From Streptomyces lydicus (GTDB lineage: Bacteria > Actinomycetota > Actinomycetes > Streptomycetales > Streptomycetaceae), in NCBI RefSeq assembly GCF_001729485.1, contig NZ_CP017157.1:6076001-6140000 (forward strand): 64,000 nt of DNA, in the 5' to 3' direction. The notes beneath the pieces were generated by a model. It had not been told where the DNA came from, did no database searches, and saw only the letters and a program-made list of their open reading frames with translations. This document shows positions 8,181-17,323 of this stretch, one piece after another. The translations under genes and the position numbers were made by a program. The first letter of the stretch is position 1, and every line of letters begins with the position of its first letter.

Positions 8181-8570
8181 CTACGAACGGGGGACGGCTC
8201 CCGCTACCGACTCGGCGACTTCGGTGCCCACCGGGGCGAGCAGGAAGACGTTGGTGTCGACCCGGTGCATCCCGCTTCCTAGCCCGAAGACGACCCCGCT
8301 GGAGAAGTCCAGGATGCGCTTGGCGACGTCGGTGTCGGCGCTGCTGAGGTCCAGCAGGACCGGGATCTGAGCCATGAGGTACTCGGCGACCTCACGGGCG
8401 TCCGCGAAGGTCTGCACGCGGATGACGATGAACCGCCGCATCTCCTCCGCCGGTTCCTCGTCGGGGAGGGCGCGGTGGTCAGGCCAGGAGGGCCATTCGC
8501 TGCTGCTGCGGAGCGGGACGACCTCGGCGAGCCCTTCCCACTGCTCGTCGGTGGCATCGGGGCCGTTCAC
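8181..8570 (-). CDS. SepF-like cell division protein paralogue
   Basis: 129 aa, GTG start preceded by GAGG at seven bases. The C-terminal two-thirds fits the SepF/DUF552 fold: RRFIVIRVQTFADAREVAEYL, PVLLDLSSADTDVAKRILDFSSGVVFGLGSGMHRVDTNVFLLAP. In SepF this core binds FtsZ and dimerises. The N-terminal membrane-binding amphipathic helix of true SepF is not obvious. The gene is far from a division (dcw) cluster, so I read it as one of the extra SepF-like proteins common in Streptomyces. It lies 55 bp upstream of the ATPase gene on the same strand. Confidence 0.8.
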   Translation of the reverse strand: MNGPDATDEQWEGLAEVVPLRSSSEWPSWPDHRALPDEEPAEEMRRFIVIRVQTFADAREVAEYLMAQIPVLLDLSSADTDVAKRILDFSSGVVFGLGSGMHRVDTNVFLLAPVGTEVAESVAGAVPRS

Positions 8571-8790
8571 CGAATCACCTCACCCGGAGGAGCGCTGGCT
8601 GTCTGCGGTATCTGCATCGCACAATTCTAGGGATAAACATACAAAGCTCGGCGGACGCGACACACGCCGCGGACGCCCCTTTCCATCCTGCACCATGCCC
8701 CTTGACCTGTGCCGACATCCGAGGCAGATATCCTTCGTCGAGATTCTGTGTGCCTGTTCATCCCCCCTTGTGAAGGAGGTCGGTTCTGTC

Positions 8791-9948
8791 GTGAGCACTG
8801 ATCCTCCGGGCCGTCGGCCACGTAGCCTGCGCGGCCTGCGCAAACCCGCGAAGAAGCGGCCCTCCGGGCCCTCGCCCGTCACGCCGCCGGACGAGTCCGG
8901 GCCCGCGCGGCCCACGGACGGGACCAACAGCAGCGTCATCACCGCCGCGCTCTATCAGGACGGGCACCGCGTCAGCACCCACGACAGCCTGACCGATACG
9001 TTCCGCCAGCTGCGCGACACCCCCGACACCATGGCCTGGATCGGGCTGTACCACCCCTCGCCCTCCGAACTGGTCTCGCTGGCATCGGAGTTCGACCTCC
9101 ATCCACTCGCCGTCGAGGACGCGATGGAGGCCCACCAGCGCCCCAAACTGGAGCGTTACGGCGGCACCCTCTTCGTCGTCCTGCGCGCCGCGCGCTATCT
9201 GGACGACCCCGAAGAGGTCGACTTCGGCGAGCTGCACATCTTCGTCGGCCGGGACTTCGTGATCACCGTCCGGCACGGCGGCGCACCCGACCTCTCAGCC
9301 GTCCGCCGTCGCATGGAGAGCGCCCCCGAACTCCTCAAGCGCGGCCCCGAAGCCGTCCTCTACGCGATCCTCGACGCCGTCGTCGACGGCTATGCGCCGG
9401 TCGTCGCCGGGGTACAGAACGACATCGACGAGATCGAGACGGAGGTCTTCGGCGGCGACCCCCGCGTCTCCCGGCGCATCTACGAACTCTCCCGTGAGGT
9501 CGTCGAGTTCCAGCGCGCGACCCGTCCGCTCAACGGCATGCTGGAGAGCCTCACCGCGGGCTTCGAGAAGTACGCCATCGACGAGGAACTGCGCCGCTAC
9601 CTGCGGGACGTGGCCGACCACGCCCTGCACACCACGGACCGTGTGGACGGCTTCCGGCAGGCCCTGCAGGACATCCTCACCGTCAACGCGACGCTGGTGA
9701 ACCAACAGCAGAACGCCGAAATGCGCGCCCTGGCGGAGGCCGGCTTCGAGCAGAACGAGGAGATCAAGAAGATCTCCTCCTGGGCGGCCATCCTCTTCGC
9801 CCCCACCCTCGTCGGGACGATCTACGGGATGAACTTCGCCCACATGCCGGAGCTGCACTGGTCGTTCGGCTATCCCTTCGCGATCGTCCTGATGGCGGTG
9901 GTCTGCACCAGCCTGTACCTCATCTTCAAGCGGCGGGACTGGCTCTGA
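8791..9948 (+). CDS. CorA-family magnesium/cobalt channel
   Basis: 385-aa CorA-type channel. The GTG start at 8791 is preceded by AAGGAGGT. A basic, proline-rich N-terminal tail (about 50 residues) leads into the cytoplasmic funnel, including LHPLAVEDAMEAHQRPKLERYGG and the long helix region YAPVVAGVQNDIDEIETEVF. The C-terminus has two transmembrane helices with the selectivity motif YGMNF after the first (near residue 350) and a basic end KRRDWL. It imports Mg2+ (or Co2+/Ni2+) down the membrane potential as a pentamer. It is transcribed alone and is convergent with the next gene cluster. Confidence 0.92.
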   Translation: MSTDPPGRRPRSLRGLRKPAKKRPSGPSPVTPPDESGPARPTDGTNSSVITAALYQDGHRVSTHDSLTDTFRQLRDTPDTMAWIGLYHPSPSELVSLASEFDLHPLAVEDAMEAHQRPKLERYGGTLFVVLRAARYLDDPEEVDFGELHIFVGRDFVITVRHGGAPDLSAVRRRMESAPELLKRGPEAVLYAILDAVVDGYAPVVAGVQNDIDEIETEVFGGDPRVSRRIYELSREVVEFQRATRPLNGMLESLTAGFEKYAIDEELRRYLRDVADHALHTTDRVDGFRQALQDILTVNATLVNQQQNAEMRALAEAGFEQNEEIKKISSWAAILFAPTLVGTIYGMNFAHMPELHWSFGYPFAIVLMAVVCTSLYLIFKRRDWL

Positions 9949-10089
9949 GCAACCGGCGTCAGAGCCAGCGCACCACTAGGCGAGAGCCTGCGGGCGTGGC
10001 CCTCGCCAACACTCCTCGGACCGCTGGGGAGAATCCGCTCAGCCAGCGGCGCCTCGATCGGTGATCGTCGGGCTGGAGTGGCTCATCCG

Positions 10090-11994
10090 TCACGGGGCGC
10101 AGTCGTAGAGGGTGAAGCTTCCGTCCGAGGTGCGGCCGTAGGCGCGCGACGGGACGCGGGTGCAGTTCCGCTTCACCCAGACCGTGGCCGGTGTGGACGG
10201 GCGGCGTGAGGTCAGCAGGGCGTAGCGGAGTCGGTGGGCGGAGACCAGGGTGGTCAGCTGCTGCGCGGTCGGGAACGGGGTCAGGCCGGTGAAGCCGCCC
10301 ATGACCAGCACGGGTCGGGAGGTGGCGCGCAGCAGCGGCTCGGCGCCGTAGGCGGCTTGAGTGGCCAGGAGGTACTTCTCCCGGGAACGGTGCGCGGTGA
10401 GGTAGCCCAGGAGTGCGGCGTCCCGCGTGGACGGGGTGTTCAAGGCGTTGGCCCGCGTCCTGGTCCGGTGGTGGCGCATGTCGAGGTAGCCGGGCCCGAC
10501 CGGGCCGGCCAGCGGCGACATCGGTGAGCCGGCGTACCTCGGATCCAGACAGGAGGTGGCCCAGACGGCCGGGGCGAGCAGTGCGGACGCCAGGCCCGCC
10601 GCGAGGGCGCTGTGCACCGCCCGCCGCGTGCTGCGCGTGCCGCAGGTCCACAGGCCGACGGTCCCGCACAGGCCGAGCATCAGCACCACCGGCAGCAGCC
10701 AGGGCGCGAACCTGCTGTGCGGCCCGTCGATCACCACGGTCCACAGCGCGGTCAGCCCGACCGCGGCGGGCAGCGCCGCACGGCGCCGGCCGCCGGCGCG
10801 GTATTCGGCCCGGAAGAGGGCCGCTCCGCCACCGGCCAGCGCGGCCAGGGCCGGGGCGAGTACGGCGGTGTAGTAACCGTGGTTGCCGTTGGAGGTGCTG
10901 AAGACCACGACGTGCACGCCCAGCCAGCCGCCCCAGAGCAGGAACCCCGCGCGCGGCCCGTCGGTCCGCGGCCGGCCCGTACGCCACAGGAGGCCCAGCA
11001 CCAGGGCCAGTACGGTGAGCGGCAGAAGCCAGGAGATCTGCGGGCCCACGCTGTGGTTGACCAGCATGGTCCAACCGGTGTTGCCGGTGGTACGGCTGGC
11101 GGCGGTGCCGGCGACCGCGCCCAGCGCGTGCGGGTCATGGCCGAAGCGGCTCAGTCCGTTGTATCCGAAGACGAGGGTGAAGGGGTTGTTGTTGCTGGTT
11201 CCGTCGGCGTAGGGGCGGTCTGCGGCAGGCGTCGCCCACACCAGCAACAGCCAGGAGCAGGAGACGACGAGTGCGGTGATCCCGGCGAGCAGCAGCCGCC
11301 AGGCCCGGTCCAACCGGGAGCCGGGCGCCGCCAGTTGGTAAACCGCGGCGAAGACAGGAAGGACCAGCCATGCCTGGAGCATCTTGGCATGGAAGGCCAG
11401 CCCCACCCATGTTCCGCAGACGAGCAGCGGCAGCAGCTTCCCGGTGCTGACCGCCTTCTGCAGCGATCCCGCCGCGAGGACCAGCAGCAGGACGAGCAGG
11501 GTGTCCGGGATGGTGTGCCGGTTCAGCGCGACGGTGATCGGGGTGAGAGTGAGTACCAGCGCGGCGAGCAGCCCGGCCACTGCGCCGGCCCAGGCACGCA
11601 CGATCCGGTGCAGCGCCCAGACGGTCAGTACGCCCTCTATTGCCTGCGGCAGTGCCGCCGCCCAGTCGTAGGGTCCGAAGAGTTTCACGGAAAGGGCCTG
11701 CGGCCACAGCGCACCGGGGATCTTGTCCAGGGTGATCGAGCCGCTCGGGTCCAGCCCGCCGAAGACGAAGGCATGCCAGTTCGACGCCATCGACCGCACG
11801 GCCGCGCTGTAGTAAGGGTGCACCCCGGCATGGTCGATGCCCCAGACGTAGAGCACCGAGGCCATGGCGAGGATCAGGAGCAGAGTCCACACCTCCCACC
11901 GCTCGGCCGCAGGTTGATGCCGAACGGTCCGCCTGTCCCCTCCGGTGAGGTGGGAGCGGTCGGGGGAGTCCCGGGTGACAGGGGCGGTGGCCAT
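10090..11994 (-). CDS. GT39-like membrane glycosyltransferase (ArnT/PMT type)
   Basis: 634-aa polytopic membrane protein with roughly eleven hydrophobic segments. The first periplasmic loop carries the family's acidic/aromatic pattern (YYSAAVRSMASNWHAFVFGGLDPSGSITLDKIPG, residues about 60-95), where ArnT-like enzymes bind lipid-linked sugar. The C-terminal soluble tail ends in a cysteine-containing strand. It is last in a minus-strand gene set with pgsB/pgsC and an NlpC/P60-like hydrolase (63 bp gap), which suggests glycosylation or modification of an exported envelope polymer. The acceptor is unknown. Confidence 0.8.
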   Translation of the reverse strand: MATAPVTRDSPDRSHLTGGDRRTVRHQPAAERWEVWTLLLILAMASVLYVWGIDHAGVHPYYSAAVRSMASNWHAFVFGGLDPSGSITLDKIPGALWPQALSVKLFGPYDWAAALPQAIEGVLTVWALHRIVRAWAGAVAGLLAALVLTLTPITVALNRHTIPDTLLVLLLVLAAGSLQKAVSTGKLLPLLVCGTWVGLAFHAKMLQAWLVLPVFAAVYQLAAPGSRLDRAWRLLLAGITALVVSCSWLLLVWATPAADRPYADGTSNNNPFTLVFGYNGLSRFGHDPHALGAVAGTAASRTTGNTGWTMLVNHSVGPQISWLLPLTVLALVLGLLWRTGRPRTDGPRAGFLLWGGWLGVHVVVFSTSNGNHGYYTAVLAPALAALAGGGAALFRAEYRAGGRRRAALPAAVGLTALWTVVIDGPHSRFAPWLLPVVLMLGLCGTVGLWTCGTRSTRRAVHSALAAGLASALLAPAVWATSCLDPRYAGSPMSPLAGPVGPGYLDMRHHRTRTRANALNTPSTRDAALLGYLTAHRSREKYLLATQAAYGAEPLLRATSRPVLVMGGFTGLTPFPTAQQLTTLVSAHRLRYALLTSRRPSTPATVWVKRNCTRVPSRAYGRTSDGSFTLYDCAP

Positions 11995-12057
11995 GGCGGG
12001 GCCTCTCAGGGGACGGCGGGCTGGGGAGAAAAGGCGAACGGGTTCACAGGAGCTGCT

Positions 12058-13107
12058 TCACAGGCGGCGGGCCATGCGCAACCCCTGGGCGTAGAAGCCG
12101 TCGCCGTCGAGCGTCGCGCGGCCGGCGAGGTCGCCCATGGTGGGGCCGTTGGCCTTCGAACGGCTGGAGTAGAAGCGCGGGTGCCCGTTGTCGTCCGGCC
12201 CCAGATAGATGCCGCAGTGGTCGATACCGTGCGGCCTGCCGATGTCGATGGCAAAGAACACCAGGTCCCCGGGTTGCAGCAGGCTGATGTCAGCGGGCCG
12301 CCGGCCGGTGTTCGGGATCAACAGCACGCCGGGGGCCCGGCTGGCGATGGCGTAGGCCCGGCGGGGCAGGCCGGGCCCCGGGGTGTTGGTGGCGTGCAGC
12401 GGGTACCCCATGCGGTACCCCCAGACCAGACGCATGAAGCCGGAGCAGTCCACGTCGCCGTAGCGTGCCTTCTCCGGCTCCTTGCGGGTGCCGTCCTGGA
12501 AGGTCCAGGGGACGCCGAGGTAGTCGTAGAAGTCCGACTTCTCGTCGAGGTAGTGGAACGACCACGACGACTGCCCCGGGACGCGCGGTCCGAAGTGGGC
12601 CTTGCCCGCGTAGCGCAGGCCGGATGCGGCGCGGCGATCGGGTGCCCCGTCGCCGTACTGGAAGGCCGTGCCGATGACGTCCGGGCTCCGGTCGGCGAGG
12701 ACCTTGGGGAACCACTCCCGAAACCCTCGCGTGCGCTCGTGGCCCGGCCGCCATTCCTCGGGCATCAGCCGTACCCAGGCGTTGCTGTGCACCACCGCGC
12801 GGGTGGTCCGTGGCTCGCTCCAGGTACGGGTCGGGCCGGCCAGCACCGCGGTCCGCGCACCGTCGGTGAAGGTGGCCAGCACGCGCCCGTCGGCGGCACG
12901 GACCACCGTACGGGCGGGCGTCCGGTGGCGCTCGAAGTGGTAGCCGTCGGTCGGCACCCGGAAGTCACCGTGCGGGTCCCCCGTCCCGTCCGGTGAGAAG
13001 TAGTGCCGTGCGTATCCCGTGACCGCGCCGGCGGCGGCCAACACGGCGCCGGCGCCCAGGACCTGACGGCGGCTGGGACCCCTGCGCGGGGTGGAATCGG
13101 TGCCCAT
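12058..13107 (-). CDS. NlpC/P60-like cell wall or poly-gamma-glutamate hydrolase
   Basis: 349 aa. The N-terminus resembles a twin-arginine/signal segment (RRGPSRRQVLGAGAVLAAAGAVTG), so the protein is exported. The C-terminal third has the NlpC/P60 cysteine peptidase pattern: VDCSGFMRLVW (catalytic Cys), LQPGDLVFF, then HGIDHCGIYLG (catalytic His) and a following His near HPRFYSS. The ATG at 13107 has GGAGGT five bases upstream, and a longer frame was rejected. In Bacillus the gamma-glutamyl hydrolase PgdS is also an NlpC/P60 enzyme, so its place directly after pgsC suggests it trims the polymer made by PgsBC. Peptidoglycan is the alternative substrate. Confidence 0.8.
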   Translation of the reverse strand: MGTDSTPRRGPSRRQVLGAGAVLAAAGAVTGYARHYFSPDGTGDPHGDFRVPTDGYHFERHRTPARTVVRAADGRVLATFTDGARTAVLAGPTRTWSEPRTTRAVVHSNAWVRLMPEEWRPGHERTRGFREWFPKVLADRSPDVIGTAFQYGDGAPDRRAASGLRYAGKAHFGPRVPGQSSWSFHYLDEKSDFYDYLGVPWTFQDGTRKEPEKARYGDVDCSGFMRLVWGYRMGYPLHATNTPGPGLPRRAYAIASRAPGVLLIPNTGRRPADISLLQPGDLVFFAIDIGRPHGIDHCGIYLGPDDNGHPRFYSSRSKANGPTMGDLAGRATLDGDGFYAQGLRMARRL

Positions 13108-13162
13108 GGTGACCTCCTCGACGTGCGGATGGACGGCGGCAGACGCGGACAATCCGGTGCGG

Positions 13163-13645
13163 TCAGCCGGTGGGCAGTGCCCCCAGCAGGAGTCCGGCGA
13201 CGAGCACCACATACGTGCCGAGGGTCACCGCGGTGGTGGAGATCGCGGTGGCCGCCAGTGGCTGGCGGATCAGCTGATAGGCGATCAGGCCGGGCACGAT
13301 GAAGCCCAGGGTCTGTGTGGTGTACAGGAGCGGGAACTCGTGCTGGAGCGCGAGCATCACCGTGGCCTGCAGCACCACCGCACACAGCACCACCGCGGCG
13401 AACAGCCGCTTCCCGTACAGGATCACCTGGCGCTGCAGGACCTTGGTCGCGAAGAAGGTGAGCGCCGTGACGCCGATCATCAGTGCGGCCCGGCCCGCGT
13501 CGGTGACGAGGGTCAGCGCCAGCCAGCCGGGGGTGATCATGCCGCCGGGGGAGAGATTGGTGGTCAGGTAGCACACCAGCGAGAAAACCAGTCCGAGGGC
13601 GATCCCCAGCGCGGCTGTCTCCGGGGTGACGGTGACGGGGATCAT
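13163..13645 (-). CDS. pgsC: Poly-gamma-glutamate synthesis membrane protein PgsC/CapC
   Basis: 160-aa membrane protein with about five hydrophobic segments. It matches the PgsC pattern: an N-terminal SLVCYLTTNLSPGGMITPGWLAL, a central QVILYGKRLFAAVVL, and TQTLGFIVPGLIAYQLIRQPL towards the end. PgsC partners the ligase PgsB in the membrane. Its ATG overlaps the pgsB stop (ATGA), so the two subunits are co-translated. Length and order match Bacillus pgsBC. No pgsA-like gene follows; a NlpC/P60-like gene does. Confidence 0.9.
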   Translation of the reverse strand: MIPVTVTPETAALGIALGLVFSLVCYLTTNLSPGGMITPGWLALTLVTDAGRAALMIGVTALTFFATKVLQRQVILYGKRLFAAVVLCAVVLQATVMLALQHEFPLLYTTQTLGFIVPGLIAYQLIRQPLAATAISTTAVTLGTYVVLVAGLLLGALPTG

Positions 13646-14979
13646 AGCGGCTTCCTTGTGGGGTCGTTCGGTGCGTGGTGGCCGGTGGCGGCAGGGTCGG
13701 GGTGACGCGGGTCGGGCTCCGGGCCGGACAGTGACGCCACCCAGCTGTACGGTTCCGGCTCGGGCGGGTGCGCGACCCCGAGTGGTTCGCCGGTCTCGTC
13801 CGCGACCAGCTCGCCGAGGCGCTCCAGGAACAGTTCACCCTGGCCATGGATGTTGCCGATGGCCACCAGCGAGGAGTCCGGCCCCAGTTCGCTGAGGAGG
13901 GCGTGGGTCAGCTCGGCCGGGTCGCGCCGTTCGCCACCCAGGTCCACCAAGCGCCCCGATGACCGGCCCGGCGGGATGCCGTCGCGGGCGCTCTTGGTGG
14001 GATGCCCGATCAGGAAGACGGTCTCCGGGTTCAGATCGGGGACGATCGCCCCCATCTGCCCGTTGCGTTCCACCCGGTCCGGGCGGCAGTTGATGACCAC
14101 GTTGAGCGGGCGACGGATCGCGCCCAGCTCCTCCAGCTGACGGATGTTCATCAAGGTCGACTCGGGGTCATTGGCTGCGAAGACATTGGCGAAGCGCAGC
14201 CGCTTGCCGTCCGGTGTGCGGTACCGCTCGACGGAGAGCACACCGGGGTCCGGTGGCGCGTCCCACATACCGCGCAGCGCGGTGTGCCGGTCCACGCCGA
14301 GGAGTTGCGCCACCGCCAGCGCGATGGCGACGTTCTCCTTGAAGGTGAACCAACTGAACCCGCGCAGCTCTTCGTCGGTGACCGACTCCGGATCGACCGC
14401 GATCAGTCGGCAATCCCTCTTTTCCGCCTCCTCCTTGAGGATGTGCAGACGCGCCTGTTCGGCGGTGACACAGACCCCGCCGACCGGCATCGACCGGCAG
14501 AGCGATCGGGCCACGTCATCGAGCGTGGGCCCCATCTCCTCAAGGTGGTCCTCGCGGACATTGCACAGCACACCGATGGTGGAGTGGATCAGCTTCTCCT
14601 GGTTGACCTCCTGAAGTGCGGGCATCACCGCCATGCACTCGATCACCAGCGCGTGCGGCCGGTACGCCGCCGCGCGCCGCACGATGCCGATCTGTTCCAC
14701 GACATTGGCGATGCCGAACTTGCGGTACACCGGCTCCTCGGTGGCGTCCGGGTGGATGAACCGGGCCGCGGTGCCGGTGGTCTTGGCAACCGTGACCAGG
14801 CCACCGCCGCGCAGCGCCCCCGCGCACAGCCGAGTGATGGAGCTCTTGCCTCGAATGCCGTTGACGAGCACCCGGGTGGGGATCTGCGCCAGCGCGGCGT
14901 AGTGACGCCGCTGTTCCAATACGCCGGCGACCCACAGCACCGCACAGCTCAGCAGCAGCACAACATAGAGGAAAAACAC
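13642..14979 (-). CDS. pgsB: Poly-gamma-glutamate synthase PgsB/CapB
   Basis: ATP-dependent amide ligase of the Mur ligase superfamily, 445 aa. An N-terminal membrane segment (VFFLYVVLLLSCAVLWVAG) is followed by the P-loop VNGIRGKSSITRL and by TTGTAARFIHPD, IECMAVMPALQEVNQEKLI, VLCNVREDHLEEMGPTLDD, APPDPGVLSVERY, FAANDPESTLMNI, NCRPDRVERNGQM and AIGNIHGQGE, all close to Bacillus PgsB. The GTG start at 14979 is chosen because AGGA lies upstream and the membrane segment then begins the protein. A longer frame to 15063 overlaps the upstream gene. It forms gamma-linked glutamate polymer or a related polyamide. Confidence 0.92.
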   Translation of the reverse strand: MFFLYVVLLLSCAVLWVAGVLEQRRHYAALAQIPTRVLVNGIRGKSSITRLCAGALRGGGLVTVAKTTGTAARFIHPDATEEPVYRKFGIANVVEQIGIVRRAAAYRPHALVIECMAVMPALQEVNQEKLIHSTIGVLCNVREDHLEEMGPTLDDVARSLCRSMPVGGVCVTAEQARLHILKEEAEKRDCRLIAVDPESVTDEELRGFSWFTFKENVAIALAVAQLLGVDRHTALRGMWDAPPDPGVLSVERYRTPDGKRLRFANVFAANDPESTLMNIRQLEELGAIRRPLNVVINCRPDRVERNGQMGAIVPDLNPETVFLIGHPTKSARDGIPPGRSSGRLVDLGGERRDPAELTHALLSELGPDSSLVAIGNIHGQGELFLERLGELVADETGEPLGVAHPPEPEPYSWVASLSGPEPDPRHPDPAATGHHAPNDPTRKPL

Positions 14980-14980
14980 G

Positions 14981-17323
14981 TCAGTTGATCCTTTGCGGCC
15001 CCGGTGCACCGGTGCACCGGGACGACGGGGCAGGGGCAGAGGACGGGCCGGCTCGATCGACACGGCCCTGGCCCGCGAGCGCCTGCCGGAGCAGTTCCAG
15101 GCTGCGGGTCACCGAGCCGCACTCGTCGTGGTGGACCGGGTACAGCACCGTGCGGCGGTCGCCGCCGGCCAGTCGCTCCGCGCAGCCGGCGAGGGCGCGC
15201 AGCGGTCGGACCACCACGATGTGCAGCCAGCCCAAGCAGGCGATGCCCGCGGTCAGGGCGAGCAGCCCGGCCAGCATGGTGCGCGCCTGCGCCTGATATG
15301 CCGTCAGTTTGAGTGCCGCGGCGGGCTCTGCCGAGACCACCCGCCAGCCGAGTCCGGCAGCGGGCCCCGTCCGTGCCAGTGGCGCGGCGGCCGCGACCGA
15401 CGGCCCGGCACCCGGCGTGGTCTCCGCATGCAGTACGGCCGACACCGGGCTTCCCGCACTCCCGGGTGCTGCCGCCGTCTTGGCCGTCAGGCGGGTGAAG
15501 CCCTGACTGGGCAGCGGCTGGAATGCCTGGAAGCCGACGCTGGCCGCGAGGACCCGGTGACGCTCGTCGGTGAGCCAGACACTGCCGAGCCCCGGCCGGG
15601 AGAGCAGGCTGTTCAGCGCGTTCACATCGATCTCGGCGAAGAGTACGGCCGGGGCGGCATCCTTTGCGGTCCTTGCCGCCGGGATCTGGGCGTAGGCGGC
15701 AATCGCGGGAATCCTGCCGGACGTGTTGACCCGGGTGATCCCGCTACCGGTCGGCGCGTGGACGAGGGAGCGAAGCGGCTCCTTGCCCACCCGCGTCAGG
15801 ATGGCGCCGGAGCGGTCCAGCACATACAGGGAGCGGTACTTGGGGTGGTCGGCGAGCGCGCGTTGCAGTACGTCTGCCGCCCGCTCACGCGACTGCCCGG
15901 AGGCGGCCGACGCCACCGCCGCGAGGTCGGTGTAACTCCGGCCCAGGGTCTGCCGCACCCGGTCGGCGACGGCTTCGGTACGTGCCTGCTGGTCGGCCAC
16001 GGTGGCGGCCGGTACGGCCTTGCCGGCCTCCACCCGGTTGACCAGGAACAGCAGCGGTGCCCCCCACGCGGCGATCAGCAGTACGCAGGCGACCGCCAAG
16101 GACCGGATACCGGGGCGTCTTCGCGCCGGCCGTACGGGTTCCGGTCCCGCCTCTCCGACCAGTTGGCGGCGTATGGACTCCAGCGCCCGGCCCGCCCGGC
16201 CCAGCTCGCCGAAGCCGGCGACCGGCACCGGCCGCGCCAACTCCCCACGTGCCCCCGGTCCCTTCGATGCCCCCTCGGCCAACCGCGCGGCGGACAGGTG
16301 GAGCCATAGCAGCGGGCGTTGCACGATGCGCCACAGCACCACGGTGACCAACGCGGCGATCAGCACCAGCGCACCCGCGGCCACCAGGGCGAACCGCATG
16401 TGGTCGGGGCCGCCCTTCAACGGCGGCACGTCCCTGTACGTGAGGATCGTCAGCCCCAGTCCGGAGGTCTCGTCCTTGCCGTCCGCCGCGGCGACCGGTG
16501 CCCAGCCGGCGACCCTGCGCAAGCCGCGGTGGCGGTCACCGAGCAGGCTTCCGGAGGCGCCGGCGGTGCGGGGACCGGCGTCCGCGGCACTCTCCGCCGC
16601 GGCGAGCAGGGCGCGGTCGCCGTTGCCGGGCGGCCGGGCCGGGCCGCCTGCGGTGCTGGCGAGCACTTTGCCGTCCTGGTCGACGAGTTGGCCGGTGCGC
16701 CCGCCCCCGTACACCTGGGGGGCGAGGAGCTTCTCGGAGACGACCAGCAGAAAGGCGCGCTCGTCGCCCGCCTGGTTCTCGTCCAGGTCCCGTGCCTGGT
16801 CGGCGTTCTCGTCCTTGACGTGCCCCGGAGCGGGCGCGGCCACCCGGGCGAAGAACAGCAGCCGGGGCTCGCCGCTCGCCGAGGTGGCCAGCCGGGGCTT
16901 GATGTCGTCGGCGTCGGACCGCGCCAGGGCGGTCACATCCATTCCGGTCAGCAGCACCGGTTCGCCTCCGGCCGCCCGCAGCTTGCCCGTGCGCGGGGCG
17001 AGCAGCACAGCACCCTGTACGGAACGTTCGGCTTCGCCGGAACGCCGGGCGGGCGGCAGGGACTTCAGGATCCGTGCCGGAGAACTGCCGACGGCGGGCG
17101 CGACCGAGGCTGCGGTGCGGCGCAGTTCCGCGGCTCGGGCATTGACGGAGGTGGCGACCGAGAGGGCGGTGTCGGCGGCGATCTGGCGTTCCGCGTCGGC
17201 CAGTGCCTGGGGCACGTCCTGTTCGTGAACGGTACCGAGACCGGCTGCGACGAACGCGGCGACCACCAGCAGCGCACAGAGCAGTACGGCGATCGGTGGG
17301 CGGACGCCTCCGAGCAAAGGCAT
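14981..17323 (-). CDS. Double sensor-domain membrane protein with HAMP segments
   Basis: 780 aa, built as two similar halves. Each has a transmembrane helix, an extracellular sensor-like (Cache-type) region of about 250 residues, a second transmembrane helix and a HAMP-like cytoplasmic stretch. The helices are near residues 10-30, 310-335, 410-430 and 680-705. The HAMP-like parts include IVQRPLLWLHLSAARLAEGA and VVRPLRALAGCAERLAGGD. No kinase, cyclase or methyl-accepting domain follows. Its stop is separated by one base from the pgsB GTG start, which ties it to the polymer operon. The ATG has no clear ribosome site. It may sense the envelope or help assemble or export the polymer. The function is inferred. 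Confidence 0.7.
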   Translation of the reverse strand: MPLLGGVRPPIAVLLCALLVVAAFVAAGLGTVHEQDVPQALADAERQIAADTALSVATSVNARAAELRRTAASVAPAVGSSPARILKSLPPARRSGEAERSVQGAVLLAPRTGKLRAAGGEPVLLTGMDVTALARSDADDIKPRLATSASGEPRLLFFARVAAPAPGHVKDENADQARDLDENQAGDERAFLLVVSEKLLAPQVYGGGRTGQLVDQDGKVLASTAGGPARPPGNGDRALLAAAESAADAGPRTAGASGSLLGDRHRGLRRVAGWAPVAAADGKDETSGLGLTILTYRDVPPLKGGPDHMRFALVAAGALVLIAALVTVVLWRIVQRPLLWLHLSAARLAEGASKGPGARGELARPVPVAGFGELGRAGRALESIRRQLVGEAGPEPVRPARRRPGIRSLAVACVLLIAAWGAPLLFLVNRVEAGKAVPAATVADQQARTEAVADRVRQTLGRSYTDLAAVASAASGQSRERAADVLQRALADHPKYRSLYVLDRSGAILTRVGKEPLRSLVHAPTGSGITRVNTSGRIPAIAAYAQIPAARTAKDAAPAVLFAEIDVNALNSLLSRPGLGSVWLTDERHRVLAASVGFQAFQPLPSQGFTRLTAKTAAAPGSAGSPVSAVLHAETTPGAGPSVAAAAPLARTGPAAGLGWRVVSAEPAAALKLTAYQAQARTMLAGLLALTAGIACLGWLHIVVVRPLRALAGCAERLAGGDRRTVLYPVHHDECGSVTRSLELLRQALAGQGRVDRAGPSSAPAPSSRCTGAPGPQRIN

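Noticed and set aside
9949..10089. Terminator between corA and the GT39 gene
   Set aside because: Only a weak 6-bp stem with a long loop (GGCGAG...CTCGCC) is present, too poor to call.
10612..12996. Long plus-strand frame opposite the GT39 and NlpC/P60-like genes
   Set aside because: There are no domains, and it spans the boundary between two real genes on the other strand.
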